Source: Dactylorhiza incarnata (Eukaryota; Streptophyta; Magnoliopsida; Asparagales; Orchidaceae). From it: a DNA stretch of 64,000 nucleotides. The stretch lies in the NCBI GenBank assembly GCA_033032865.1, contig JAWHQI010000239.1:2638001-2702000 (forward strand). Direction: 5' to 3'. The position numbers and the translations under genes are program-made. Below the pieces are notes generated by a model that had not been told where the DNA came from, made no database searches, and worked only from the letters and a program-made list of their open reading frames with translations. This document shows, piece after piece, positions 32,775 to 44,202 of this stretch; positions within the stretch are counted from its first letter, which is position 1, and each line of letters starts with the position of its first letter.

Positions 32775-34686
32775 ATCTTATGCACCGTGTAATTTTTGAT
32801 GATTGCTTTGATTTCCACAGCATCATCAAATGGGTTAGCTTTCGGAGGGAGGTCCTCCTGGCCAAAGGTAATGTCCGACCTTTCTGGAGCAGAGGTATAA
32901 GTGGCCGCCACTTGCTGCTTAAAACCCCTTCCAACACTTGATTTTCTAGAATATTAAGGCCTGGTTCCTCCATGAATGTAATAATGTTACCGAGGGGTAC
33001 CTCATCATTTACTTCAATGCATTCGGTGGCAGGATGGATGTCACTATAATAGCCGGCATCTTCCACATCAGCACATTCCCAGCTGACTTCCGCTGTTTCC
33101 TTTCCTTTTGAAGCAGATGGCCCACTAGGTACTTTTTTCCGAACCATGCCTTGGAGCTTCCCCTCTCCCAAGAGCTTCTTGATTAATAGGAGAAGGGCTT
33201 GACAATTCTCAGTTAGATGCCCTCTTTCCTTATGATATTTGTAGAAGAGGTTTGGATTACGATTTCGGATATCCGACCCCAGGGGAGCAGGTTTTTTAAA
33301 ATCAGGCCTCTTTTGGAGAATCTGCACAACCTTGTCCATGGTGATGTTGAGGGGAGTAAATGACTCTTGTGAACGATCATATTGAGCGGACAGAGCAACT
33401 GGAGGCGGTGGCGCAGTGTATTGGGGTAGATATACTGGAATAATTTGCGGAACTGTCATGGGTGGAATGGATGCGACGACCAACGGCGGTTTCTGCTCCT
33501 GAAACCGTTGATGGCCGAAAGCAGGTTGCTTATGCCTGAAATTTCTCCCCCTTTGGGCACAAGGTTCGAAATCAGGTCGAGGTGGATAGTGATATTGTTG
33601 TTGATAAGTAGAGGAAGAGATAGACGGATCCTTATCATTGAGCAGCTTTGCGACATAACCGAGGTTACTTTTCTCAGCCATGATGAATATATTTGTCAGG
33701 CTGATCTTTTCCTGATAAGTTCTTGGTTCTCTGATGTGAGCTTCGAACTTGAGCGACCCCTCTCTCAGACCATGGATCAGAGAAACCCTGTACAGTTCCG
33801 GATCGACATTCTTTATTTCCATGATTTCCTTCTGAAAGCTATCGACGAAATGAGCCCATGTTTTGTCTTCTTGCTGCCTTATTTCAAGCGGGGCCGCCGG
33901 GCCATTTTTCCTCTTTTTTGATGTAGAGAATCTATGTAAGAATTCTCTACGCAGTTCTGCGAAACAACTGATGGATTGGGGGTGCAACCCATAGAACTAT
34001 TCCCTCGCTTGTCCATCAAAGGATGTCATGAGGAGTTTACACTTAGTAGCATCAGTTAGGGTTCTTAAAGCAACAGCCGATTCAAAAGCTTGAAGATGAA
34101 TGGCTGGATCAGATTCCCCGTTATACGTTGGCAGACTTGGTTCTCTGAAATTATTTGGAGCCAGCTCCCCCCGAACTTCATCCACAAATGGAGAAGTTTC
34201 CTCGACGTCCTCATAAATAGGGGGAAGAGAGTGATAAACCACCGAAAATGAGGCTACTCGCGGATAGGCCGCTTGATAAGGCAGGCGAACTGCAGTTTCT
34301 GGAGGACAGGCCGCTAGGTAGGAGAGGCGAGTCGCATGAGAGGTGTCTCCCTAGAAGTCGAGAACCCGCGTTGGCATGCTCTGAGCGGCCTATTGATAGA
34401 AGGCTTGCTGAGCTATAAAGCCTTCCTGAGGCGATTGGAGGTTGGCGACTTGAGGTAATGGATATGTAGGAGGAGGTGGAACCGGAGTTACTGCTTGGCT
34501 AGCTGCGGCTTGCTAAGGGATTAACCACTCGGTTAGCACGGCTAGGGCTTGACTGATTGCTTCCAACCGATGATCGATCAGTTTCTGAGCACACTCGGTC
34601 TCTCGCTTAGACTGCTCTAATGCCTCCCACAAGGAGTCATCACTATGGTCAGAGTGGTCTCTCTGGACAGACTGGCGGTCTGTCAT
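32767..34686 (-). pseudogene. Tat-B gag
   Basis: Starts at ATG 34686 (MTDRQ), 50 bp inside the 5' LTR, as in Tat-C. Retrotrans_gag core: LRREFLHRFSTSKKRKNG ... YRVSLIHGLREGSLKFE. A single degenerate zinc knuckle follows (YHKERGHLTENC; the first Cys position is Tyr in Tat-C too). Nonsense codons are present, one being TAG at about 33994 where Tat-C has TGG (ARE-W-FYG), and the N-terminal third (34686-34243) has several. The longest open piece is 406 residues (33987-32767). Confidence 0.8.
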
Positions 34687-34735
34687 TTTTTAAGGAATTC
34701 ACCAACAACTCGCTTATCTGAAGGTCGTGTGTTTC

Positions 34736-35375
34736 TGTTGATGCCGAAATTGCACCTCCATGATCGACGCTTAAGAAAGGAAAGAAAAAGAGGACTTCGC
34801 GGGTTATCGGTTACTATTGACAGAGAGAGGTTAGATTAGTTAGACCGCTAGCAGCGGTCGAGACCGGACTTCCCACGTGACGGTGAATGCCACTCTTGTT
34901 ACGGGCTTTCCATTGATTGAAGAAAAGTGTTTACAGCAGGTTACAAGGCAAAGCAGGAGAGAAGCTGGCCAGACAACAAGTTGCAAGACAGTGAACTCGA
35001 GACCGCAGCTCTGAGAAGCGAGCACCTTGGTTCGAGTGTGCGTGATGGGATACAAAAGGGGAAAAATAGTGAATTCGCGCGGCCTGGCGGCTTGAGCTCC
35101 GATCTTCATCAAGCCGGGGTTGAGATGAGTTGGGAATAGAGCAAAGAGGCAGCTCGGGCGGACTGCAATCTGAGACCGCAGTTTGCGTTCTGGACTTGAG
35201 CCATGGTAGTCTTCAATCCTTGACGGCGGCCTGACATTGGCAGACCACCCGACTTATTTCGGTCGGGTTAAGAGACCCATGCGTTAAGCATTAATCATAG
35301 GGCCGGACGGCTACACATGACAAACCACTCGGTTTAGGAGAGGTGTTGTTTAGGTAGCGGTCTTCTGGTTAAACA
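34736..35375 (-). repeat. 5' LTR of Tat-B with promoter deletion
   Basis: It starts tgttgatgcc and ends gttaaaca. At 640 bp it is about 105 bp shorter than the other LTRs. At about 35045 the sequence jumps from gagtgtgcgtg to atgggatacaaaag, removing the segment that holds the TATA box in the other three copies. Confidence 0.85.
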
Positions 35376-36135
35376 GTGTACTTCTCATAACGCTCCTGAG
35401 CTACACGAAGCTTCTCACATATTTGCGTTACAGCAACGCTCATTTCTTCCAAGGCCTCTGGACCCAAAACCGGCTTCTCACCCACTTCAGCCAAAAATAG
35501 GGGAGTCCGACATCGTCTCACTTACAGAGCTTCGAACGGAGCCATCTGTAAGCTCTCCTGATAACTGTTGTTGTATTAAAACTCCATAAGCCCAAGGCGT
35601 TCATCCCAAGCTACTTCATGCTCCAAAATGTAACACCTGGTCATATCCTCCACAATCGGATTTACCCTTTCCGTCTGCCCATTCATTTGCGGATGATAAG
35701 CGGTAGAATACCGAAGATCGGTGCCCGAAGTTCTCTGCAAACTCTGCCAAAAACGGGATGTATACCTGGAATCTTGATCGGACACAATGCTCACGGGTAC
35801 ACCGCGCAATCTAATAACTTCTTGCACATATAGCGATGCAATCTTCCACATTGAATAACCCGTCTTGTACGACACAAAGTGAGCACACTTGGTCAATCTA
35901 TCCACAATTACCCACATCCAGTCATGACCGCGAGTTGATCTCGGTAAGCCAGTAATGAAATCCATAGAGATACTTTCCCATTTCCACATCAGAATATCCA
36001 ACGGTGTCAACTTGCTCCCGGGTCTCCTATGATCTGCCTTGACGCGCTAACAAGTATAACATTTCGACACAAAACTCGCAATATCATTCTTCATGCCTGA
36101 CCACCAGACGATCTGCTTCAAATCGAGGTACATCA
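35376..36135 (-). pseudogene. Chromovirus integrase core piece
   Basis: On the minus strand: QIVWWSGMKNDIASFVSKC (end of the H2C2 region), then WESISMDFITGLPRSTRGHD (first catalytic Asp), IVSDQDSRYTSRFW (second Asp) and YHPQMNGQTERVN (Glu). This is the DDE integrase core of a Gypsy chromovirus. The open stretch is 36010-35576; stops flank it. The H2C2 start is at 48168-48260 on the far side of Copia-D, and the C-terminus is at 20690-21145 on the far side of Tat-B. Confidence 0.85.
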
Positions 36136-36360
36136 TGAAAGACTTTATTTAAGGGTAGCTAATCACCTAGAGGGGGGTGGGGGTGAATAGGTTATTTTAA
36201 AATCTATTTGCAATTCATGATTAAAACCTAAATGAATGATCAGAGCTTTCACGAAATAAACACAAACACACAGAATTTTATAGTGGTTCCCCTTATCTTG
36301 GGTAATCCACTTTCACCCTTTTCCCCTCTAGCAGTGTGCTAGATAGGGTTTATATCTCCT

Positions 36361-36520
36361 CCAGATCTCAGACCACCAAACATGTCTTACAGCTCAGATC
36401 TCAATAGATCTTACAGTCTCAGATCTCAACAGATCTTACCATCTCAGATCTCAACAGATCTTACCCTCTCAGATCTCAGTAGATCTTACAAACTCAGATC
36501 TCAACAGATCCTACCTCAGC
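36361..36520. repeat. 25-bp AGATCT-rich tandem repeat in Copia-D LTR
   Basis: Unit agatctcaacagatcttac plus 5-6 bases, about six copies; also at 46931-47090 in the other LTR. It lies in the transcribed leader part of the LTR in element sense. Confidence 0.75.
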
Positions 36521-36997
36521 CTTTATAACAATAGGCTTACACTCAGATTCACCCCTGAATCTTACAACTCAGATCACACCTGATCCTACACCTCAGATCC
36601 TTGAAAGATCCTACACTCAGATCTGACAACTCAGATCCTACAAAATTTGAAAGAAGTACAAATAACACTTAGACTCAGATTCTCCAATATATTGAGTCTT
36701 CTTGATCTATCTGAAAGATCAGATAGAAAACTTCAGCAGAACAGCAACAGCAAAATGATCTTCTTGAAATGCACAGGCTGTGATGATTGTTCTTCTTTAG
36801 GAAGACAGATTCTTCCTTCTTAACCTTCTCTCTTCAGAAAATAATCTCAGCACCAGATTGCTAAGGAATTTCTTGTAGTATGAGTCTGAAAGAGGAGATT
36901 GCTTCTTCAGATTCTTCCTCAGATTTTCTCTCGAACGACGGAGAAGATGATGGCTTTCGATAGGAGTGTTCTACTTCTAAATCATAGGTCATGCCTT

Positions 36998-37006
36998 CTA
37001 TTTATA
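36998..37006 (-). promoter_or_regulatory. TATA box of Copia-D 3' LTR
   Basis: ctatttata, TATAAATAG on minus; identical at 47568-47576. Confidence 0.6.
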
Positions 37007-37149
37007 ACCCACCATCCGCGACATCTGATACGCTCCTCCACGTCAGCATGACGTTAAGTCTTCAACGGTCTTTAATGGCTTCAGAATAGACAAAGGCTCA
37101 GCTTGTTGTAGATGAACTGTTACACATTTCTCAGCTCAGAGCTTTTCAG

Positions 37150-37455
37150 AAAAAGGCGTTGAGCACTGTGTATCTCTGTCGACGCTTTTTCTATAAGGTG
37201 TCGAGCGATGTGTATATGCTCGACGCTTTTAACTTTGCCTTCACATCTAGACTCTTTTTGCTAGCTTTTAGCTAACTGAAGTTTAGTCGACACTTCTTAT
37301 TCCACGGCGTCGAGCGATACTCCTTGGCTCGACGCTTCTTAACTTGGTCTCAGATCTTCAGCGGCGACCTTGTCTTTTTGAGACAGCATACATGGGTCGA
37401 CGCTTCTGGGTCACAGGCGTCAAGCGATGAGTAGTGTCTCGACGCTTGTGAACTT
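37150..37455. repeat. GCGTCGAGC / GCTCGACGC hairpin array in Copia-D LTR
   Basis: Three or four hairpins, the clearest with 9-bp arms gcgtcgagc (37307-37315) and gctcgacgc (37327-37335). All lie upstream of the TATA box in element sense. Repeated at 47718-48020. Confidence 0.75.
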
Positions 37456-37597
37456 AGATGAATTCCTTGAGCACTTTTCTTGACCTGATCTTCTGCACAA
37501 TGATTCTAGAAAGTATATCAAATACATTCTGAGGTATATCTTTGACTTAGGAATGGACTTCTCCAAATCTAGGACATTGTGGACAATGGTCCCAACA

Positions 37598-37612
37598 ATC
37601 TCCCCCTATTTG
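37598..37612 (-). promoter_or_regulatory. Polypurine tract of Copia-D
   Basis: atctccccctatttg reads CAAATAGGGGGAGAT on the minus strand, directly before the 3' LTR. Confidence 0.8.
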
Positions 37613-37973
37613 AAGAAGTCATAACCTCAGTCAATGATATATCCCTCATTACAAAGATAACCAATGTTTTCTATACAGGTAATCATAATATAATGAGTAT
37701 AATACTTTATAAAATCAGATTACCAAAACATTCTAACAAAAGAAATTATCTTAGACATGATTTCTAATATGAGCACAGAATCACTAGCAGTTCAGAATAA
37801 ATCATGTAAAGATAAGTTAGGAATCGCATCACAGGCATATATATATATATATGATAATAAAAGATAATTTGCTCAGGGAGCTCATCAAGATTGCTCAAAG
37901 TTATATCAAATACATTTCTCTGAGAATTTTTAAGAAATATTCAAATCCTAATGTTGTTCAGGTTCCTTGATAT

Positions 37974-40544
37974 CTACTCCTCTTTTGGCTCTCTTGGAAA
38001 GGACTTCAGCAACCTCATTTCTTCTCTTGAAATAGCCAAACGGCTTTGGAAATATCTGATTGGCTCCTTATCACTTGCCTGAACTTTCCCAGCCAATTTG
38101 TCAGCTTTGAATTTTATCTTCAGCTCCTCCTGATCCCTGTGCTTCAACCATTTAGCTTCAGAATACCATTTCACTCTTTCTTCTAGATTACCTTTCACAG
38201 TTTCCCATGCTGCCAGAATCATTTCTCTTGATGAGGGAGACCAATGTTCATAATCAACCCTTGATTCAACTTCTTCTCTGAACTTCCTTTTGCAAGATTC
38301 TACTTGTTCACTGGTAAAGTTCTTTCTCTTGGTTTTATCTTCAGGACTGTACATCTTGGCAATTTGCTTTTGGATTTGTGTAAGAGATGCTGGCTTTGTC
38401 TCAGAAACTTGATCATTATTATAATCTATGGGAGGATAGCCAAAAGTTTCTCTTATAGAATTAGAGGTCCACACAGCATGCTCAGAGCTGGCTTGAATCA
38501 TTGACCTCTCCCCCTTTAGGACTTATTCAACTATATGATCTCTTAGAACATTCTTCTGAAACCTAACTTGGCCCTCCAGATGATGTATTCCACTTTCAAT
38601 GGTTTTCTTGACCTTAAGAATATGGTCATCTATAGTGTCTGTATTTAACTATACTTGATCCTTTAGAATTGAGGAGCTCTCATCAATCTTTGCTAGTATG
38701 GCAGCATCATGCTGTTGCAGCCTAGCTTCTATTTTAGTTGTACCTGTGAGAGTCTGTGCAACTTGTTCTTTGTACAAAACTTGCATATTGCTGCTTAGAA
38801 TTCCTTGATTCAGTTGCACATCATCAGCAGTCTTTGCAATACCTGCTTGTTTTTCTTTGATTTCCTTTGAGGTCTCCTTGATTACATCTAGTTGATTAGT
38901 TGTATAGTCCACAGAAGCACCAGCTCTTTTGAAAATTTTTACCATTTCCTTTCTCAGTGCATTCATCTGATGATTAACTTCAAATCTTGCCAATTTCATC
39001 GGAAAATCTACTTCATTTTTCATTTTTGTATTATTTTCTTCAATATACTGTTCCAATAATCTTCTTTGATTATTGAGCAACACCTCCAGCTGAGGTAGAA
39101 TTGGACTTAGATCCACATTGACTTCTCTTGCTATTCTAGCACTTCTACTACTTTCCTCTCTGATGAAAGAGTCATCTCTCTGGCTCATATGTGAGCAAGA
39201 AGATTCTATCTTAATCACCTTCTCAGCCCCTTTCCTTGTGGCTTCAGGCTCTCCTTCCACATCCATAGCATCATCAGCATGATTTTCTTGAGCAGGGACC
39301 TCAGGATGATGCTCCCACTCAAATGGTGCATAGTATGAATTAAAATTCTCAGGGTCAAGGATCTCATGCTGAGACTCCCCCTCAATGTCTGCATTGTTAA
39401 AATCAGTATTATCTGGAGCAGGGATCTCATCCTGAGCCTCCCCCTCAACTGCTGCTATGTTTAATTCAGTATTATCCTGAGTAGGGATCTCATCTGGAGC
39501 CTCCCCCTCATTCTGAAACTCCCCCTCAACTCTAGCAGGGGATCCAGGTTGACTTCCTCTCTTTTCCTCTTCTTTCTCATTCTCATCTTTTTCTTTATTG
39601 ATCTTGTCAACCCCTTCCAGTAATGGATCAGTACCTGTTGGAGTGTCAGGAATACTGTCTTTAGGTTTGTTCCCTTCTTCTTCTTCAGATTATGTGAGAT
39701 TAGGATCATGGATTGGAGAGGATTTCGTTTACCTTTTGGTTGATGATGAGCTTGAAGAGCTGGAAGAGACCTTCTTCTTCTTTTGCTTCTGAACTTTCTT
39801 CTGCTTGGGAGAATATTCTGCTGGTGGATGATTTGACAAAATTCTTTCCCATCTCTCTATCATTCTGATGTCCATTTTCTTCATATGGTTTATCTTGGAT
39901 CCAAGTTTGTTATTTAAAGAATCTGGAATGACTTTTACTAAATATAGAGACAGTATCCTACCCAAGTTGGGTGCTTGGATACATTCGATCACTCTGTCAA
40001 ATAACACCCTTCCCCAATCAGTTCTCAATGTATGAATAATCCTGGTCAATAGAACAAACATTTTCCTTGAGATTTTATCATGGGACCCTGTCATGCATAT
40101 TAGTCCCTTTCCGATCACATCTGTCAGCAGTTTTCCTATTGAATTCATCCCTTTCCTCAGTATACTTCCAGAAATTTCATGTGATGTTTCAATCCCACAC
40201 CAGACTTGGGCTAATCTAATCTGCTCAGAACTCACTTCTTCTACTTCTTCATTACTTTTGAATCTTGGCAGTTCTAGTGCCTTAGCGAGTCTTAAAGGAG
40301 AAATCTTAATCTTCTTACCATTTACAGTAGTTTTCAGCTTAGAATTGGCGGTGTCTATTACTGTATTGGAGAAAAGTTCTAAGACCTCTCGTTTCCAAAT
40401 TAGAGTCGATTCAGATAGAACGAATTCTAGTACTGCTTTGTAGATTAGCTCGATGGTTGACTTGATTTCCTCTGGTGCTATTTGGAATCCATTGCGAACG
40501 AGCTCGCCTCCTTCGTACAGGTAATCACTGCTCTTGGGAGGCAT
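37974..40544 (-). pseudogene. Copia-D ORF3, extra protein after pol, function unknown
   Basis: From MPPKSSDYLYEGGELV to a stop at 37974 the same frame is kept for 857 codons, broken only by stops at about 39729, 39690, 38649 and 38523, with no frameshift. N-terminal third: folded-looking domain (KISPLRLAKALELPRF ... GRILSLYLVKVIPD). Then a Lys/Ser linker (KQKKKKVSSSSSSSSS), three acidic repeats of about 21-27 residues (VEGEAQDEIPAPDN type), a coiled coil (LEVLLNNQRRLLEQYIEENN) and a charged C-terminus. I see no signal peptide or membrane segment, so it does not look like an envelope protein despite the env-like position of SIRE elements. It may resemble plant-transposon domain proteins; not tested. 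Confidence 0.65.
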
Positions 40545-40648
40545 TGTAGTTGTTGATTGTAGATTGAAAATGTTGATGGAGAGATTTTCTAGGGCAGATA
40601 ATTTCGAATTGAGAATTCTAAGGCATAGGTACAGACGAAGTGTCTTCC

Positions 40649-40658
40649 CTATTTATAG
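40649..40658 (-). promoter_or_regulatory. Putative internal TATA box of Copia-D ORF3
   Basis: ctatttatag gives CTATAAATAG on the minus strand, about 105 bp before the ORF3 ATG (40544), followed by a leader-like stretch without ATG. It suggests ORF3 has its own promoter. Confidence 0.5.
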
Positions 40659-40734
40659 AGTTTCTAGTTCAAGAAGATGAATAGCCGCGCGCCAGACTTG
40701 TTTGACAAGATTGATCAAATGGTTCAAATTTACC

Positions 40735-40870
40735 CTGTCGAGACGGCCTAGCTATGTTCGCACAAGCATTGAGATAGCTCGACGCCATTTATCTTCGCTC
40801 GACTCCAGGTATCTTCTCGATGCCAGGTATCTTCTCTCGATGCCAGGTATCCTTGCTCGACGCCAGATAT
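40735..40870. repeat. ctcga(c/t)gccaggtatctt array upstream of ORF3
   Basis: Five or six units of ctcgaygccaggtatc between the pol stop (40987) and the ORF3 TATA box. The core gctcgacgcc is the same as in the LTR hairpins at 37150-37455. Confidence 0.65.
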
Positions 40871-40986
40871 TGCTTCACTCACCTTTTAGGACTTAATTAT
40901 TATTTTCATTTATTTATTTCATTTTCTGAACCTATTTGAGAATTGTCATTTATTCTAGTTTTATTTTATTTAATTTCAAGACAACT

Positions 40987-43676
40987 TTATTCCATTTTTA
41001 GCATTCCTAATTCAATTTTGAAGTTATTGAATTTTGTTTCATCCAGGGGTTTAGTGAATATGTCAGCTACTTATTTGTCTGTAGGAATATATTCAATTAT
41101 GATGTCTCCATTTTCTACATGTTCTCTAATAAAGTGATATCTAATTTCTATGTGCTTTGTTCTACTATGTGATACAGGATTATTAGCTATAGCAATAGCA
41201 CTAGTTGAATCACAATATAAATGAGATTTACTTAGCTTGATTTTATAGTCTTGGAGTTGATGTTGAATCCATAGTAGCTGAGCACAGCAGTTTCCAGCTG
41301 AGATGTACTCAGATTCTGCTGTAGAGATAGCTACACTGGTCTGCTTCCTGCTACTGCAAGATATTAGCCTTTTCCAAGGAATTGACAAGTGCCTGATGTG
41401 CTTTATCTGTCCTCCTTGCATCCTGCAAAGTCAGCATCTGAAAAACCAGTCAGTTCAAAGTCATTGCTTCTAGGATACCAAAGGTCAAGATTATGAGTAC
41501 CCTTCAGATTTCTCAGGACTCTTTTGACAGCAGTGTAGTGAGATTCTTTAGGGTTCACTTGGTACCTAGCACATACACATGTTGAGAACATAATGTCTGG
41601 CCTGCTAGCAGTTAGGTAGAGCAATGAGCCAATGATGCCTCTGTACAAGGTTTCATCAATAGGTTTCCCTTTTTCATCCTTGTCCAGTGACATATTGGCT
41701 CCCATTGGAGTTTTCATGACAGTGGAATTTTCCATTCCAAACTTCTTGATGATTTCTTTGGTGTACTTGGTCTGAGAAATGAAGATTTCTTCCTCAGACT
41801 GTTTCACTTGGAGTCCCAAGAAGTATTTGAGCTCACCCATGCTGCTCATTTCAAATTTCCCTTGCATAAGACTTGCAAACCTTTTGCAAAGGTTATTATC
41901 AGTTGAGCCAAAAATTATGTCATCTACATATATTTGTACTAGAATAATATGACCATTAACTACCCTAAGATACAATGTCTTGTCTATCTTTGCCCTTAAG
42001 AATTTGTTCTCAATGAGAAATCTAGATAATGTCTCATGCCAGGCCCTAGGTGCCTGTTTTAGACCATACAAAGCATTTAATAAAAGATAGACATGGTTTG
42101 GATGAATAGAGTCAATAAAACCTGGGGGTTGTTCTACATATACTTCCTCCAGTATTGTTCCATTAAGGAATGTTGATTTCATATCCATTTGATAAACTAT
42201 GAATCCAATATGTGCTGCAAATGCCAGGAATATCCTGATTGCCTCCAATCTTGCCATAGGAGCAAACACTTGATCAAAATCTATGCCTTCCTCCTGTCTA
42301 TATACTTGGGCAAGCAACCTTGCCTTGTTTTTGATAATCACACCATTTTCATCCAGCTTATTCCAAAATACCCATTTGGCCCCTATGACTTTGTGCTTCT
42401 TTGGTCTAGGAACCAATATCCAGACCTTGCATCTTTCAAATTGATTTAGCTCTTCTTGCATAGCCAATATCCATGAAGGGTCCTTATTGGCTTCATCAAA
42501 CTTCTTAGGCCCTATTTTGGATAGGAAGTTCTGATGCAATGCCTTATGTATTGAGTTCCCTCTTCTGGTTTGCACACCTTCATTTGGATTTCCTATAATC
42601 TGTTCTTTGGGGTGATCCTTCAGGTGTTTGGTTGCATTCCTCCACCTTTCATTCTCTCTTTGTAATTCTGGTGCATTTGTTTGAGTTGGCTGTTCTAGAG
42701 GTTCTGGATGATGTGGTTCTTCAACAGCAGTTTGTTCTTCATGATGGTCTTCTTCTTGAGACTCATCCTCTCTAGTCACAATCACAGACCCATTAGTTTC
42801 TTCATTGACTTCAATGTGCTGTTCATTGATACTCTTCTCCTTCAATTTCTGTGTAGAACCTGCATTACTAGAGAGACTTACCAGATCCTTATACATAAGG
42901 CTGGTTTCATCAAATACAACATGTATAGATTCTTCTATCTTATTTGAGCTTTTGTTGAAGATTCTATAAGCTCTACTTTGAGAGCTATAGCCAACAAAGA
43001 TTCCCTCATGGGCTTTTTCGGCAAACTTAGTGTGATGGTGCTTTCCATTATTTAATACAAAGCACTTACTTCCAAATATTTTGAAGTAGGCTAAAGTGGG
43101 TTTTCTACCTTTCAACAACTCATAAGGGGTCTTAGTCAATCTTTTGTTAATAAGTGCCCTATTTTGCACATGGCATGCTGTGTTTACAGCTTCAGCCAAG
43201 AAATACTCAGAAAGAGAGGAGTCACTCAGCATACTCCTATTGGCTTCAATGAGAGTTCTATTTCTTCTCTCAGCAACCCCATTTTGTTGGGGTGTTCTAG
43301 GAGATGAGAACTCTTGTGAGATGCCTTGATTTTCACAAAATTTGGTCATTGCACCTGACTAAAATTCAGTCCCATGGTCACTTCTAAGTTTGACTACAGT
43401 ATTTCCTATTTCATTCTTGATTTCCCTAACAAAGCTAGTGAATACTTCTAGAATATCTGACTTGTGTCTTAGGAAGAATACCCATGTGAATCTAGAATAG
43501 TCATCAACAATTACAAAGGTGTAAATCTTTCCTCCTATGCTATGAATTGGCATTGGTCCAAATAGGTCCATGTGAAGTAGGTATAGACATCTAATGGAAT
43601 CCTTGTCACCAATTGGTTTGAAGGATGACTTGGTTTGCTTACCCATTTGACAAGCATGGCAGGGACCCTCCTGCAC
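40987..43676 (-). pseudogene. Copia-D integrase, reverse transcriptase and RNase H
   Basis: Integrase: LHMDLFGP (first Asp), KLRSDHGTEF (second Asp), then [20 protein letters not shown] (Glu). [54 protein letters not shown] and the active site [11 protein letters not shown]. RNase [34 protein letters not shown], and a last block ending DIFTKPL-like at 41040. The main open stretch is 648 residues (43349-41403). A stop lies near 43358, a frameshift near 41410 and a stop (from Gln) at 41071. Only a few lesions, consistent with a young element. Confidence 0.9.
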
Positions 43677-43741
43677 ACACTTCTACTTAGGCCCTGCTCT
43701 CACTAGATCTTCTGAAATAAGCTTATTTATAGTCTTATAGT

Positions 43742-44190
43742 TTATGTGGCTAACCTTTTGTGCCATTGTACACTACTAGAAAATTTATTTTTAGCAACTA
43801 AGCATATGGGATTTACTTGATAAGAACATATAAAATTTAAGCAGTAAATGTTACCACTCCTAGTGCCTGAGAAAATTATATCATTCTCTTTCTTAATCAG
43901 GCACTCATCCTTATGGATTGAAATGTCATACCCAAGATCACATAATTGACTTATGCTGATGACATTGTGCTGCAATCCATCAACATAAGCAACTTTGGTG
44001 ATGGTGACAATTCCATTTGTGATTTTGCCATATCATTTAGTCTTACCTCTGTCAGATCCTCCAAATACAACCTTTGGTGCATTCTTCACAGAGGTATAGT
44101 CCTTCAATAGACTTCTTGTTCCAGTCATGTGCATGGAACACCCACTGTCCAAATACCAGATAGGAATTTGATTGGTCTTTGGACAAACCT
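43742..44190 (-). pseudogene. Copia-D protease and pre-integrase region
   Basis: WYLDSGCSMHMTG (about 44165) has the DSG of the Copia retropepsin, and VVFGGSDRGK follows. A stop sits near 44033. The next stretch (43975-43742) carries HNVISISQLCDLGYD and continues to WHKRLA, the GAG_pre-integrase block with its zinc-binding His/Cys. Reads into integrase after a stop near 43740. Confidence 0.75.
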
Positions 44191-44202
44191 GTAATAAGAA
44201 AA

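Larger units (their letters stand above)
21146..35375 (-). mobile_element. Tat-lineage Gypsy element (Tat-B) in the chromovirus integrase
   Basis: LTRs at 21146-21889 and 34736-35375 flank gag-pol on the minus strand and an accessory gene on the plus strand. The flanking 5-mers gcgta (21141-21145) and gtgta (35376-35380) form a target duplication with one C/T change. The Tat assignment rests on a second, archaeal-type RNase H after the normal one, no chromodomain, and an extra gene between integrase and the 3' LTR. It contains a solo LTR (26990-28184). Without it the element is about 13 kb. Confidence 0.85.
36136..37597 (-). repeat. 3' LTR of Copia-D
   Basis: tgaaagacttta ... ggtcccaaca, 1462 bp, nearly identical to 46703-48167. 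It includes an AGATCT tandem repeat, a TATA box (36998-37006, minus) and GCTCGACGC hairpins. Confidence 0.9.

Noticed and set aside
34690..34735. tRNA primer site of the Tat elements
   Set aside because: Sequence after the 5' LTR (GAAACACACGACC on minus) does not begin TGG and I cannot assign a tRNA.
36361..36520. AGATCT repeats as a CRISPR or satellite
   Set aside because: 25-bp tandem units inside an LTR, duplicated in the partner LTR; no spacers.
37974..40544. Envelope gene
   Set aside because: Position fits env-like ORFs of SIRE but no signal peptide or membrane segment is seen.
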